DNA of 64,000 nt from Phallus indusiatus (taxonomy: Eukaryota; Basidiomycota; Agaricomycetes; Phallales; Phallaceae). A program made the position numbers and the translations under genes. How positions within the stretch are numbered: the first letter of the stretch is position 1; every line of letters begins with the position of its first letter. The DNA lies in NCBI GenBank assembly GCA_027605045.1, contig JAQFWX010000006.1, forward strand, positions 434,001-498,000. The letters run 5' to 3'. Below the pieces are notes generated by a model that saw only the letters and a program-made list of their open reading frames with translations, was not told the origin of the DNA and did no database searches. This document shows, one piece after another, positions 44,101 through 55,915 of the stretch.

Positions 44101-46816
44101 TTTACTTGTGACCTATTCAATGGCTGAACAAGGTGGTAGGATGGAGACGGAAATTTAGCTGCAGATGCTATGGATACATGGGAGTTTGGGTTTGATTTCG
44201 GAGACACGATGACAGAGAGCACCATGCACCTCTATCTCTCCTGTCTTCCCTTTACTCCCACCGATTTGTTTGTATCCAGAAAATACCTTTCAAGGTATCC
44301 TCGATTGTTCACGTTTGACGTCGGCCAACCCGTCAGTTCTACACACGAAAACAGTATCACCCAAAGGCATACTTCAGCCGGAACTCCTGTTGCGCTTGCA
44401 TTTTCTCCAAAAGGCAGATATATCGCAACTGGATCAGACAGAGGTGATTTTTGGGTGTGGGACTATTTAACAGGGGACCGACTTGTGACAAAGATACGTT
44501 CTGAATATGTGAATCATCAACATCGTCCGTTCAACCACTGCCGTGGAGTCTCCGACGTCGTGTTTTCGCCTGATGGAGAATTGATTTACTGCTGTTTTTA
44601 CGGCGGTGATATCCTGGTATGGAATATGAGGACAAAGGTGCCCACTATAGAGAAGTATAAGGAGGCTGGTGTGAAGTGTTATTTTTGTACGATCTCTTCG
44701 GACGGGTGCTTTATAGTCCGGTGCACAAACAAGGACACACATGTATTCGATCGAAAAAGTCATCGGATTGTGGAAACGTTTAAGGGGCGTTTTACTTTTA
44801 CTTCCGCCGCAATTTCACCCAAAGGAGACTGGATTGCCCTTTATCGGAACCCGAAACATGATCAGTATCTTTACGTGCCAATTCATAGAGCGTTTCCTCC
44901 TCCGGGGGCTCGTAGAATTCCCATGTGGTATGACACGGATGTGCACGTATGGAATACTCGGAACTATGACACGCTGGATGTTGTGTCCCGCCGTGGTGAA
45001 GGGGATCTGGCACTGACCGACAACTACATTGCCTTTCAAAATATTAGTAGATCCATAGAGATCAGGGATTTAAGGAGAAACACTATCATCGAGATTAAAT
45101 GTGAGACGCGGTCCCCGAGCTTTCACTTTTCCCCCGATGATCAATATCTCCTTTCTACCTGCCAAAACGTGTACTCGATTTGGAATGTGTCTACAGGAGA
45201 ATTAGTCAGTCAATCCCATGTAGGCGACAGGATATTCTGCATGGGGTTTTCACATGATTCCCAATCAATTGCATTGCGCACGCCTGATGGTGCAATTCAC
45301 GTTCGACAATGGGATAAATCTACAGAGACCAGTCATTCGCGTGGCCCGGATATTCAAGGAATTCACGAAATTTGGCTACGAGGCGCATATCTCATCCTCA
45401 AGTATTGGAACACCTTCCACAGAGATCACCTCCAAATCTCGGATATTGCGACAAACATGATTGTCTTTGACGTCGAACTCAGTGAATCCAATAGACTTGT
45501 CAGTGTTTCTCCTGATGAGAAAAATGTGCGTGTGGCATACGTCAATGCAAGGAGTGGACTCTGTCTCTGGGATGAAGAAGGTGAGATAGTTGTATGCGGA
45601 CCAGACTATCCATTTTTTGCACATTTGTGTTTGGGCAAATATCTTATTTTCACCGAACACAAGACTATCAAGATATGGGATATTCGCACCAGTGAGTAGA
45701 TTCATGTTCCAATTGGCACTTTATGTATATCACACAGTTGAACTATTATTTCAGATCAAATAAAATCCGAGGTCCTTTCAAGTTGTCAGCTAATTATTAT
45801 AAATGGCAGAGCAAATCCTCTTATTTCCGTGCGAGATACCCAATTTGCTATTTTAGAAGGAAATGAAGGGGGAGTTTGGGAATGCGAATCAGGCGACAAA
45901 GTTGCGCAACTCACGCTCAATACAAGGTACTTCTGTAACATGACACTGGTGTGTTCAGCCAGCGGGGAATACATCATATGCATGTCAGAGAAAGATGTCA
46001 ACATCCTAGATGCATCAACGGGAGCAAGGGTGGCCTCGATTCAATCCTCACGCCACGATACTGCAAGACGACTATCACCCAATGGGAAATATTTGACATG
46101 GACACACAACGATGAAGCGATACTGCTCGACACAGACACTCGGGCTGGAGTATCGCTCAAAGAACTGTCGTTAAATCAGCCCATTGAAAAGTTGTGGTTT
46201 TCTAACGATTCAAATTCTATCATAACAGCGTCGAGTGCAGATATCGACAAAAAAACCGGACTGTTAAATATTTGGGATACCCAAACCAAAAAAACGATTA
46301 TGAAGCCAATTCGGTACACGTTCAACCCGGAGAATATAGAGACTCTAACTCTAAGCAATGGACACCTGGTAGACTTGATTAGAAACTCTTCGCAATGTTC
46401 TGTCTGGGACTTGGATATGTACGAGATAATGTCTACTCTGTACAGTGCTCCCGCAGTCACCGAATTGAACGCCGATGGTACCGGCATTGAAAGGTAAGTT
46501 TAGTATCACATATATTCAATTTATTTCAGGTTCGCTTATAAAGACATTCAGAATACCGGTCTCTAACAAGACGGAGATATTGGATTACGCATTAATGGCC
46601 TGGAAGAAGGCTTCGCTTCCCGCTTTCGCCCAGATGGATAATGGATGGGTTTTGGGTTTGCAAGGTGAACTTTTGTTTTGGGTTCCAGAAAATAAAAGAA
46701 AGCAATTCTGGTTTCCATGCATGATGCATATACCCCACCAAAACATCACAAAACTAAATTTTACAAATTTTGTACATGGTTCCAATTGGGCGAAATGTAG
46801 GTCAAGAGATGACTAA
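41198..46816 (+). CDS. NLR-D: C2-like - helical - NACHT - WD40 protein with an extra in-frame intron
   Basis: Ten-exon model, about 1701 residues: 41198-41243, 41299-41449, 41505-41629, 41690-41940, 41992-42042, 42102-42531, 42593-44088, 44140-45691, 45755-46493, 46552-46816. It begins MTDSTEHPWKGIKIS without a zinc-finger exon. The C2-like part follows, then helices (KKNRDDKVNQLCEKL), NACHT with GQAGIGKS and DALDES, the WD40 blades and the tail. Stops TAG (45697) and TGA (45727) would break the WD40 exon, but both lie in a GTGAGT...TTTCAG segment (45692-45754, 63 nt) whose removal keeps frame. From about 43755 on the sequence switches from E/F-like to C-like. The first donor (GTCAGT) is weaker than in E and F (GTAAGT). 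If the extra intron is not spliced, this is a pseudogene. Confidence 0.75.
45692..45754 (+). other. Putative D-specific intron replacing coding sequence
   Basis: GTGAGT donor, TTTCAG acceptor, 63 nt (multiple of three), phase 1. Paralogs B, C and E have a 54-nt stop-free coding segment here (SKLIHTPI...) with GTAAA at the donor position. In D the old coding sense (IHVPI) is still visible but holds two stops. Confidence 0.55.
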
Positions 46817-49816
46817 TGTGGCACGGAACGTCGAACATATGTCATTCATATAAAGGCGTAGTACACAGACGGGTATGATTTGTAGTACTGAGAACGATTT
46901 GTAATTTACTTCCCACATTTTGTACCGGATATGTCAAATTGGAGAAGTATATTATTTATTATTTGACTTTGAAGTCGTTTTCGAATAGCTCGTCAGAGAG
47001 TGCGGAATTATATACATGAATTGAGGATACCTAATTTGAACGAAAATTCAAGAGTTCTGCCAATGGCTCCCATTCGCCGCCGGTTGAGCGCGCTATCAGT
47101 GTATGGCGGCTGTCAAAGCATCAGTATCCACGAGAGTCTTCATGGATGTTATAACTGTATGTACCATGTAGTAATCGAGGATAATTGAATCCATCACTCA
47201 GGCCTAGTCATCGATCTGTGGTCAAACTGCGATTAGAAGAGCAAGTAAATATTGATGCATATCAAATGAACAGGCCTAGGATACCGACTATACATGTATT
47301 GGCAACCCATTACTGATCCGCGAAGAAATGTTGTATCCTTCATCAGAAGGCGTCAGGAGAAATTGAGTCTAAGGTCGCCTTAAATACCCAGCATTTACAC
47401 CTGATGAATTCCGATGGCATTGAGAAGATCTGTATATCCGTCTTGCTTCGGTTCATTTGATGAGATAAGCGAAGCGATGTACAAAGCTTTGGTGTCTTGA
47501 TCAAAAGTCCACGTTATACTGAGGTCACCAATGGAGTAGGCATGTTGACCACAACACGAGGGTAAGCTACATCACGTCGGTATTAACGCGAAGAGGTTCG
47601 TTTCTCGCAATTATGACATCAGCCGTTTACGGAAGTGAGAGTATACGGCGTTGTCCGAAGATACCAGCCAATGCCATCCCCACCATCCGTGTCATAAAGC
47701 CATATAACAATCTTCACCCAAATCCATATTCTGATTTGAATATAATGACTGTATTCATGTAGTGACATCTGCGGTCAGAAAAGTATCCGTTTTAGTAAAA
47801 GAGCTAAGATCACAAAGCCGGTTGAAGGGAGAGAAACGTACGAGCGACAAATAGGATTTGGGTTATGTCGGGTGGTTCTGGCAGTTTAGCACTGCCCTCT
47901 TCGACCAAAATGGACCATCCATTTCTAAGACATCACCAGGTCATTGGTAGACGGTTGTATAACGTTGGTGTTCGTCGCGAGCTTGGCCGATCGCTTTGGA
48001 GGGTACCACGTATCTCATGTATGGTCATTTGTTGTCGGTCCGAATGTTGACTAGCGCTGAAGAGGCGGTTTGCGCATATGCATGTTTTGCTGTACAGCCA
48101 GAAGTCTTTACCAACTCATAGATGAGTAAGCATCCAAGAGATGAACAAAAAGACAAACCCGCGTTATACTGCTGTGCTTGAATCCTCCTAGACACGGATG
48201 TGCTCATAACAGTAAGGAAGCGTGTACGACGCGATAAGGAGCTGGGAGCAGTACAGTGAACGCCGCGCGTCTTCAAGCAGTCTCAGCTGAACTATTTGTG
48301 ACCGCAGCGAATGAAGGGGGTGGGAATTATAAGGCATTACTAGGGATAACTAAGCTTTATGCAAGGTAGAAAACAGAGGTACATACATACGTTGGCCATC
48401 CATCAAAATACGTCGATACTACTTGGAAAAATGAAAGAGAAGAGCGCTATTTCTTTCAGCGGAAGGCGTTGGTCCGCGAGAGATCCAAAGCGTTGAGGAG
48501 TTAAGGATTGTCCCTTCAGGTATGGCATTTGCATTCGTTTTTGACCAGGTCCGCGTCAACGAAAGTTTTGGGATGATCTACGGACCCCAGTTGCTTGGGT
48601 TTGATCGAGGCAAAACAGACCCTGTCTTCTTCATTTCAAGACCATGTTGGAATGACTCCTTGACATAGGCACGCTAACCGTAAGAAGCATTTAGGGCGAG
48701 GACGAAACATGAGGCCGTCTCCACCAGGCACCATTTCCAGTTCATGTTAAAAGCTAGTATCCATCAGTTCTGTAGTCAGAAGAAAGGTGACGCATGTAGT
48801 GATAGTGCAAGATGACAACCACGACCAGGAAGGGGTCGATCTCGAGAGGTGTGGATGTAGACGGAACTGTGACCATGACATGGTCGTAGAGAACACAAAT
48901 GAGAGCACCGCTCTGTCTCCGCTCCATTTTAATATGCGGAAAGAGGTGAGAAGCATATGACCGAGTAATGACAGCGTAACAATGTACGCAGAAACAAGTG
49001 TAAGACGCGCAAATTCCTAGTATCGGCGATAACGGAAGTCGTCCACCGAAGAGTATCAGATAGAAAGCACGTTTGCTGCGGTACAGACTATTGACAATAT
49101 TAACAACTTACAAGCAGACCGCGGCCGTAAGCTGTGTTGGGTTGGGTCATGGCCAGTTTGTGTGTGCACACTGCACGCTCAGACGGCTTCTGCGTTGATC
49201 AGGTTCAGAGCGACCTCTGGCAAGGCTAATCAAAGGTTGACATTTGTCAACGACGAGGGTATATTGCGCCTCAGAGGCGTAGACCTTGCAAAAGGGTTGA
49301 AAGACGAAGGCGCATGTGCTGAGGAACGACCCACGCTACAGACATTCTGGACATGTTGCGAAATCTAGGAACCTGCAGCCAATGAGAATGCCGACCGTCA
49401 ACAACGTGAGAAATTTTATAAATCTGTCTCTGAGAAGACGGGGCGCCTTCACTGCGAAAAGTGGAATGGGAGCTGCTGGAGCTCACTCATATAAATTGGC
49501 CAATGTTGCTCTGATCAGTTTCTGAGGCGTCGTTGATAAGTATCCACTGCGACCGAATCCACATTCTATATCTTAAGGCAGAGTAATAATAGAATTTGGT
49601 GAGCGATGTATCCGCGGGCAGGAAGAGGTCGATTTTGATGTAAGACAGAATGGGGATGTTGAGTGAAAAATGGCGTTTCTGAGATCGTAAGTATCAAGTC
49701 AGTTTCGAGCATCAGGATGCGATAGAGCACTGTGCCTGAAAACAACGTACACTACTATATACGCTACGAAAAAAGAAGCTTGAAGCTTGAGCTTGAGGTT
49801 GGTTAGCTTGATTTAT
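46817..49816. other. Intergenic between NLR-D and NLR-E; second copy of the duplicated block
   Basis: 46817-48850 repeats 37603-39700. 48850-49330 is a copy of 16550-17000 and 58260-58720, and 49500-49660 resembles 40330-40450. A minus-strand relic at 48761-48854 encodes EIDPFLVVVVILHYHYMRH. No intact gene is seen. Confidence 0.55.
48761..48854 (-). pseudogene. Relic of a membrane protein segment (DUF6534-like?)
   Basis: The minus-strand peptide reads EIDPFLVVVVILHYHYMRH, then SSDYRTDGY. As far as I recall, DUF6534-type fungal membrane proteins have a hydrophobic helix ending in YYL-basic residues, then a G[FY]-x-RTD turn. Related peptides occur at 39564-39661 and 5099-5178. No flanking exons can be assembled. 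Confidence 0.25.
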
Positions 49817-49848
49817 GGGTGACTCACTGTGACCTGCCGAATCAACGG
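49817..49848 (+). promoter_or_regulatory. Conserved upstream motif of NLR-E
   Basis: GGTGACTCACTGTGACCTGC then CGAATCAACGG, about 425 bp before the ATG; matches the D copy. The palindrome-like CCTGCGATGCTACCGTAGG follows at 49872-49890. Confidence 0.35.
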
Positions 49849-50243
49849 CAGAACCTTCTTCCTGTTTAGCACCTGCGATGCTACCGTAGGACGTTCTAAA
49901 TTTATTCTGAAGAAACAACATCCGTGACTCATAATCTCACCATTTTCTTTCTTAGTTTCTGGTTTCGCCCCAAGTTCAAGAGACATTTTTCTGAGTCTTT
50001 ACTTTTGTCGACAAGTATGGGCACTACCAGTGGCAGCTGATGTTTTATGGCTGCGTTTTTGCGTTGGTTGTAATGTTACAGAGCGGGAAGAAATTATATC
50101 AATTGATTGACGATTGTGAACCGATACAAATTGCGCTTGGGGCGTCCTCTCAGGCTAACGCAACTTTTGCCACCTTCCAAATCTTAGTTGTGCTCACCGT
50201 GCTCACCACGCCTCTCACTACAATTGGTAGTCGTACCTTCATC

Positions 50244-53200
50244 ATGACCGATTCGACAAAGAATTCGTGGGAGGGTATAAAAATATCTGGTAAGTAATTT
50301 TAGGGTTCCTCATTCAAGTTGCGGTTAGTTTTTCTCATCCGGGGATTATTCAAGATCTTTGCTTGCTCAATCCTCCGTCGAAAAAGAATGCTCAATTCAA
50401 GATAGTGGTTAAATGCGGCAATCAGAAGGATAAGACGTCAGCAAGTGTAGCTAGGGAAGGGGATCACGAGAACAATTGTGTGATCTGGATCAAGCCTCTC
50501 ATTTTGTGTGTTAAAGATAAAACCTCTGCAAATCTCGTCTTACATTGCAATTTAGTGCTGGCGATATCACGGATGACACTATCTTGACGTTTACTGTTCG
50601 CAATACGCGAATACTTAATATTACAATTGGCTCGTGCGCACGCCGGGCCATCGACCTCTTCAAGATGCAAAGCAGCTCTGGTTAGTTAATATTGCCGGAA
50701 ATAGAGAACAATGTTTTCAGTCTAATACTCCCCACAATTTCAGGTTCATGCAAATTAGACGTCGCAGGAAAATGTCAATTAGCATTCAGTGTCGAAAAAA
50801 TATCTCAGCTTGAGGTCGCTTCAGGAGTAATACAACAAGCACCTGCAGGGTTATTATTGAATCAAAAAGCTCCAGCCGAAGTCTCCAACGTTATTGAATC
50901 TGCAACGCAAGTCTATCCGGATAATGAGAAGACTTGGACGTTGTTTATCGACACATTCCAGGCTTTTATGAAAGTGATGGATGGTGTTTCCGAGGTAGTT
51001 TCTTTAGCAAGTATATCTTCATCCTCCACTCAAGCTTTTGTGTAGATAAATGTATACCTGAAAGTAGCGTGGAATATTCTATCTATTATTCCAAAGGTGA
51101 AAAGCACTTTTTTCTATCTTCAACATTACAAACTAAATATACAATATTTTGTAAGACTACTATCGCAAAAAAAAATCGTGATGACAAAGTCAAACAATTA
51201 TGTGAAAAACTGAAAGAAATTTACGAATACATTATGAATGCGGAAAGGCTTCACGAGCTTTTTGCTACGACCCAGTCTGCAACTCGGTGGTCCACGATAC
51301 TCTCCACGATTGTTCGGCAAACCATTGAATGTGCATATTTTATTCGAGCGTACAGCAAGGAAAACCCAGGTTCGGTGTTTTTCTCGACAGGATGTCATGA
51401 TGGAATCAATTCTGATTTTCACGCTCTAGTTAAAAACGTTATGAAAGGAATTAGCGGGAGTGTGGATGACAAGATCCAAAGTTTTAACGACAAACTTGAC
51501 CATTTCATGAAGGTTATGACGGACTCAATCAATCTCGAAACAAGTATTGTAACACTTCGCGTATCTGAAAAAATTGTTGAACTGAGTACGTTAATTATTG
51601 TTAAAGGCTATATGCTGTTGTCGATCATTCACGATTTCCTTATAAGATGAATTAATACTGCTTGGAGAAATGCCCTACGATTCAGAGGCTGGATTTTTTC
51701 CTAGCAAAGAATGTCTACCCGGAACTCGTCAGAAGTTGATTAATGAGATATTTGAATGGGTCAATGACGACGCATCGTCGCAAATACTCGTACTGAGTGG
51801 ACAAGCGGGGATAGGGAAGTCTGCAGTGGCACATACCATAGCTGGGATTCTCCAAAAGCAAAATCGACTGGGATCTATGTTCTGTTTCAATAGAAGTTTT
51901 AAAAACCGGCACGATTGTCTTTTCAGCACTATATCTCGCGACTTGGCCGACAGCGACACCCTTTGGCGGGAAGAATTAGTGAAGGTTATTAATAGTAACT
52001 CTGCTGTTCGGAGGAAGAAAGATGTCAAAACACAATATGAAGAACTTATTCTCAAACCTTCGAAAAATGTGGTCACTATCGGACCCGTAGTTATTGTCGT
52101 GGACGCGTTAGACGAGAGTGGAACCCGTAGTGAACGCGAGGAGATCCTGACATTTCTCTTTGAAAGATGGTCAGAGCTTCCCGAAAGCTATCGTATCATC
52201 ATTACCACTCGTCCGGAACAGGACATTGAAGCTCAAATTCGAGAATCCAATATCCCATGTAAACGGATGGGTGATATTGATGCGGAGGAAACGCGTCGTG
52301 ATATTGAAGCCTATGTCTCGAAACGTCTGGATAAAATATCACCGAAGTTGGATGAGATAGATAAGGGTTGGCGCAGTGTATTGTCGACGCGTGCCGAGGG
52401 CCTTTTCCAATGGGCACAGACAGCCTGCCAATTTATTGATCCCACGGTGACACGTTCAAGACTGGTAGGGAAAAAATGGGAAACCTGCATATCAAACTCG
52501 TCTTCGTCATTATATGGATTATATCATCAAATTATATCAAGTCAATCAGAATTCCAGGACAATGATTTTATCGAAGAGTTCAAGACGATCGTAGGCGCGA
52601 TCATAACTGCGCGAGAATCTTTGTCGATCAATGCGTTGCAAAATATTTTCAACGGTATCGACGATATCGAGTCTATACTTGCCCCCTTTGGCTCTTTTTT
52701 CATTGGCGTTCATAACACCTCTATTCCGGTGCAACCGGTTCACACCTCCTTGTTCGATTTTTTTGTCTCCAAACAAATTGGCGAAGAAACGAATGAGTAC
52801 TATGTCGACACCTCGAACCAAACCTGGATGACACTAGCTTGTCTCGAGTTGATGAATAGAATGCTCTGCTTCAATATTTGTCAACTCGAGACATCCCACC
52901 TGCTCAATCGAGAGGTGCCCGATTTCGATTCGCGTGTTGAGAAATCCATTCCATCCCATTTGTCGTATTCATGTCGTTTTTGGGGTTCTCATCTCCAGTT
53001 CTCAGCTCATAACGAAGAACTTGTTCGTGAAATTCGGGGAATGATGGACGACAAATTGCTGTATTATTTCGAGGCGCTGAGTTTATTGGCTGCGGTTGAT
53101 CGAGGCTGCGTGGCGATGCGAGAAATAATGGACTGGTGCAAAGTGTGTGATTCTTCGCTTTTTGGCTATTTATTTATTGGCTGGATGAGGTGATAGAATG

Positions 53201-55915
53201 CAGACAGCGCTTTGGCTGCAGACGCAATGGATACATGGGAGTTCGGGTTCGATTTTGAAGATGCAATAACAGAGAGTACACCGCACCTTTATATCTCTGC
53301 TCTTCCTTTTGCGCCCAGCGATTCGTTTGTATCCAAAAAATACCTTCCAAGGTATCCCGGACTGTTCACATTTGATATTGGCCAACCTGTCAGTTCTACG
53401 CATCGAAACGGTATCACGCAGAGACATGCTTCAGCCGGAACTCCTGCTGCGCTTGCGTTTTCTCCAAAAGGCAGATATATCGCAGTTGGATCTGATAGAG
53501 GTGATTTTTGGATATGGGACTATTTGACAGGGGACCGACCTGTAACAAATACTCGTTCTGAAAACATAAATAATCAGAATCGTTTATTCGTCCACTGGCA
53601 TGAAGTCTCTGATATCGTGTTTTCTCCTGATGGAGTATTGGTTTACTGCTGTTTCTACGGCGGTGATATCCTGGTATGGAATATGAGGACAAAGGTGCCC
53701 AGCATCGAGAGACATGAGGTGGTCAGTGTGGAGTGTCATTTTTGTACTATCTCTTCGGACGGGTGCTTTATAGTCTGGTGCACAAGAAAGGACACGTATG
53801 TATTCGATCGAAAAAGTCATCGGATTGTCAAAACTTTTGAGAAGGGGGATTTCACTTTTACTTCCGCCGTAATTTCACCCAACGGAGACTGGATTGCGCT
53901 TTATCGGGACCCTAAACATGATCACCATCTTCGTCTGCAAATGCCTATTAATAAAGCTCCTCGGGGTCGGGGTCGGGGTCGGGGTCGGAGTGCTCGGAGT
54001 GCTCGTACGCTCCCTAATGCCATCGTGGAGCAGCCAAGGCTAGGCAGGGATGTGCACATATGGAGCACTCGGAACCACACGTTGCCAGTGAACGTTGTGC
54101 GCCGCTATAGTGAAGGTCATTTGACGCTGACTGACAGCTATGTTGTTTTTGAAAACATTAATGGATCAATAGAGATCAGGGATTTACGGACAAACACTAA
54201 AGTCGCCGAAACTGGACGCGAGACCCTGAAGCAGGTCACAAGCTTCGACCTTTCCCCCGATGGTCAATATCTCCTTTCTACCTCCGGCAGCGCGTACTCG
54301 ATTTGGAATGTGTCTACAGGAGATTTGATCAGTCAATCCCATGTGGATAACAGGATATTCTGCATGGGGTTCTCACACGATTCCAAATCAATCGCATTAC
54401 GCACACACGATGGTGCAATCCACGTTCGACAATGGGATAAACATATAGAGACCAGTCATCCGCGTGGCCCGAGCGTTCAAGGAGTTCGAGAAATTTGGTT
54501 ACGTGGACCATATCTCATTCTTAAGTATTGGAACACGTCCCATAGAGATTGCCTTCAAATCTCAAAAATTGCAACAAATACAATTGTTTTTGACGTCGAA
54601 CTCGATAACATAAATCGACTTGTCAGTGTTTCTCCTGATGAGAAAAATGTGTGCGTGGCATACGCTAGCAATAGCAGACTCTGTCTCTGGAACGAAGAAG
54701 AAGGCGAGATTGTTGTAGAGGGCTCAATCTTTCCCCTCTCCCCACACTTGTGTTTGGACAAATATCTTATTTTCAACAATTTTATGACTCTCAATATATG
54801 GGATATTCGCACCAGTAAATTGATTCATGTTTCAATCGATTTTTCATATCAAATAACTATTATTCCAGATCAATTAAAATACGAAGCCCCCCTCTTACAC
54901 ATTGCTGATCTAAATCACCACTTTCTCATTCCAGTACGACGTACACGCTTCGCCTTTGTCAATTGGCGTGAAAATAAAGTGGAAGTTTGGGAATGCGAAT
55001 CAGGTGACAAAGTAGCGCAATTTACGTTCGATCCAGAGTCCAATTACACGACGATCGCTTTTTCAGCCAACGGGCAATACGTCATATGCATGTCCGAGAA
55101 TGATGTCGATATCTTAGATGCATCAACGGGAGCAAGGATGACCTCTATTCCATGCTCACGCCATGATCCTACAAGGCGAATATCCTCCAATGGGAAGTAT
55201 CTGACATGGACAGACAGCGACGAAGTGATACTGCTCGACACGGACACTCAAGCTGGAATATCGCTCAAATGGCCGTCGTTAAATCAGCCCATCGAAAAGT
55301 TGTGGTTTTCAAATGATTTAAATTTTATCATAACGGCATCGAATGCAGATATTGACAAAAAGGCCGGGCTTTTAAATATTTGGGACACGCAATCCAGGAA
55401 CATGATTATGAAGCCAATTCGGTACCCGTCCAACCCGGAGAATATAGAGACTCTAGCTCTGAGCAACGGACACCTGGTAGACTTGATTAGAAACTCTTTG
55501 CAATGTTCTGTTTGGGATTTGGATACGTACGAGACAATGTCTACTCTGTACAGTGCTCCTGCAGTCACCGACTTGGACGCTGATGGTACGGGCATTGAAG
55601 AGTAAGTTTAGTATCACATTCAATTTGGTTCGCTGAGAGACACTCAGAATACTGGTCTCTGACAAGACGAAGATATTGAATTACGCGCTAATGGCCTGGA
55701 AAAAAGCTTCGCTTCCCGCCTTTGCTAAGATCCAAGATAATGGATGGGTTTTGGGTCTGCAGGGTGAGCTTCTGTTTTGGGTTCCTGAAAATAAAAGGAA
55801 GCAGTTCTGGTTTCCATGCATGATGCATATACCTCATCAAGACATCACAAAACTAAATTTCACAAATTTTGTACATGGTTCTAGTTGGACGAAGTGTAGA
55901 TTCCAGAACGACTAA
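50244..55915 (+). CDS. NLR-E: C2-like - helical - NACHT - WD40 protein
   Basis: Nine-exon model, about 1740 residues, open throughout: 50244-50289, 50355-50505, 50556-50680, 50744-50994, 51046-51096, 51156-51585, 51647-53142, 53197-55601, 55648-55915. It starts MTDSTKNSWEGIKIS; the open frame upstream (50040-50243) is not conserved in D, so I start at 50244. The C2-like part covers residues about 16-130 (DLCLLNPPSK, FKIVVKCG, CVIWIKPLI). The helical part runs to about 351. NACHT has GQAGIGKS at 403-410 and DALDES near 504. WD40 blades run 851-1651, and the tail is in the last exon. Its 5' half and promoter resemble D and F, but its last exon (LNYALMAW...FAKIQDNGW) and downstream flank match B. 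A GRGRGR run sits in a variable WD40 loop. It could serve as the reference gene of the array. Confidence 0.85.
53962..54006 (+). repeat. CGGGGT microsatellite in the NLR-E WD40 region
   Basis: CGG GGT alternates to give nine codons (RGRGRGRGR), followed by two AGTGCTCG[GT] units (SAR SAR). It lies in a loop between GDWIALYRDP and RDVHIWS that differs in length and sequence in every paralog. The in-frame repeat is specific to E. Confidence 0.9.

Noticed and set aside
50040..50243. N-terminal extension of NLR-E by an upstream open frame
   Set aside because: In D the same region has stops in that frame, while the ATG at 50244 is kept in D and E, with a matching start in F.
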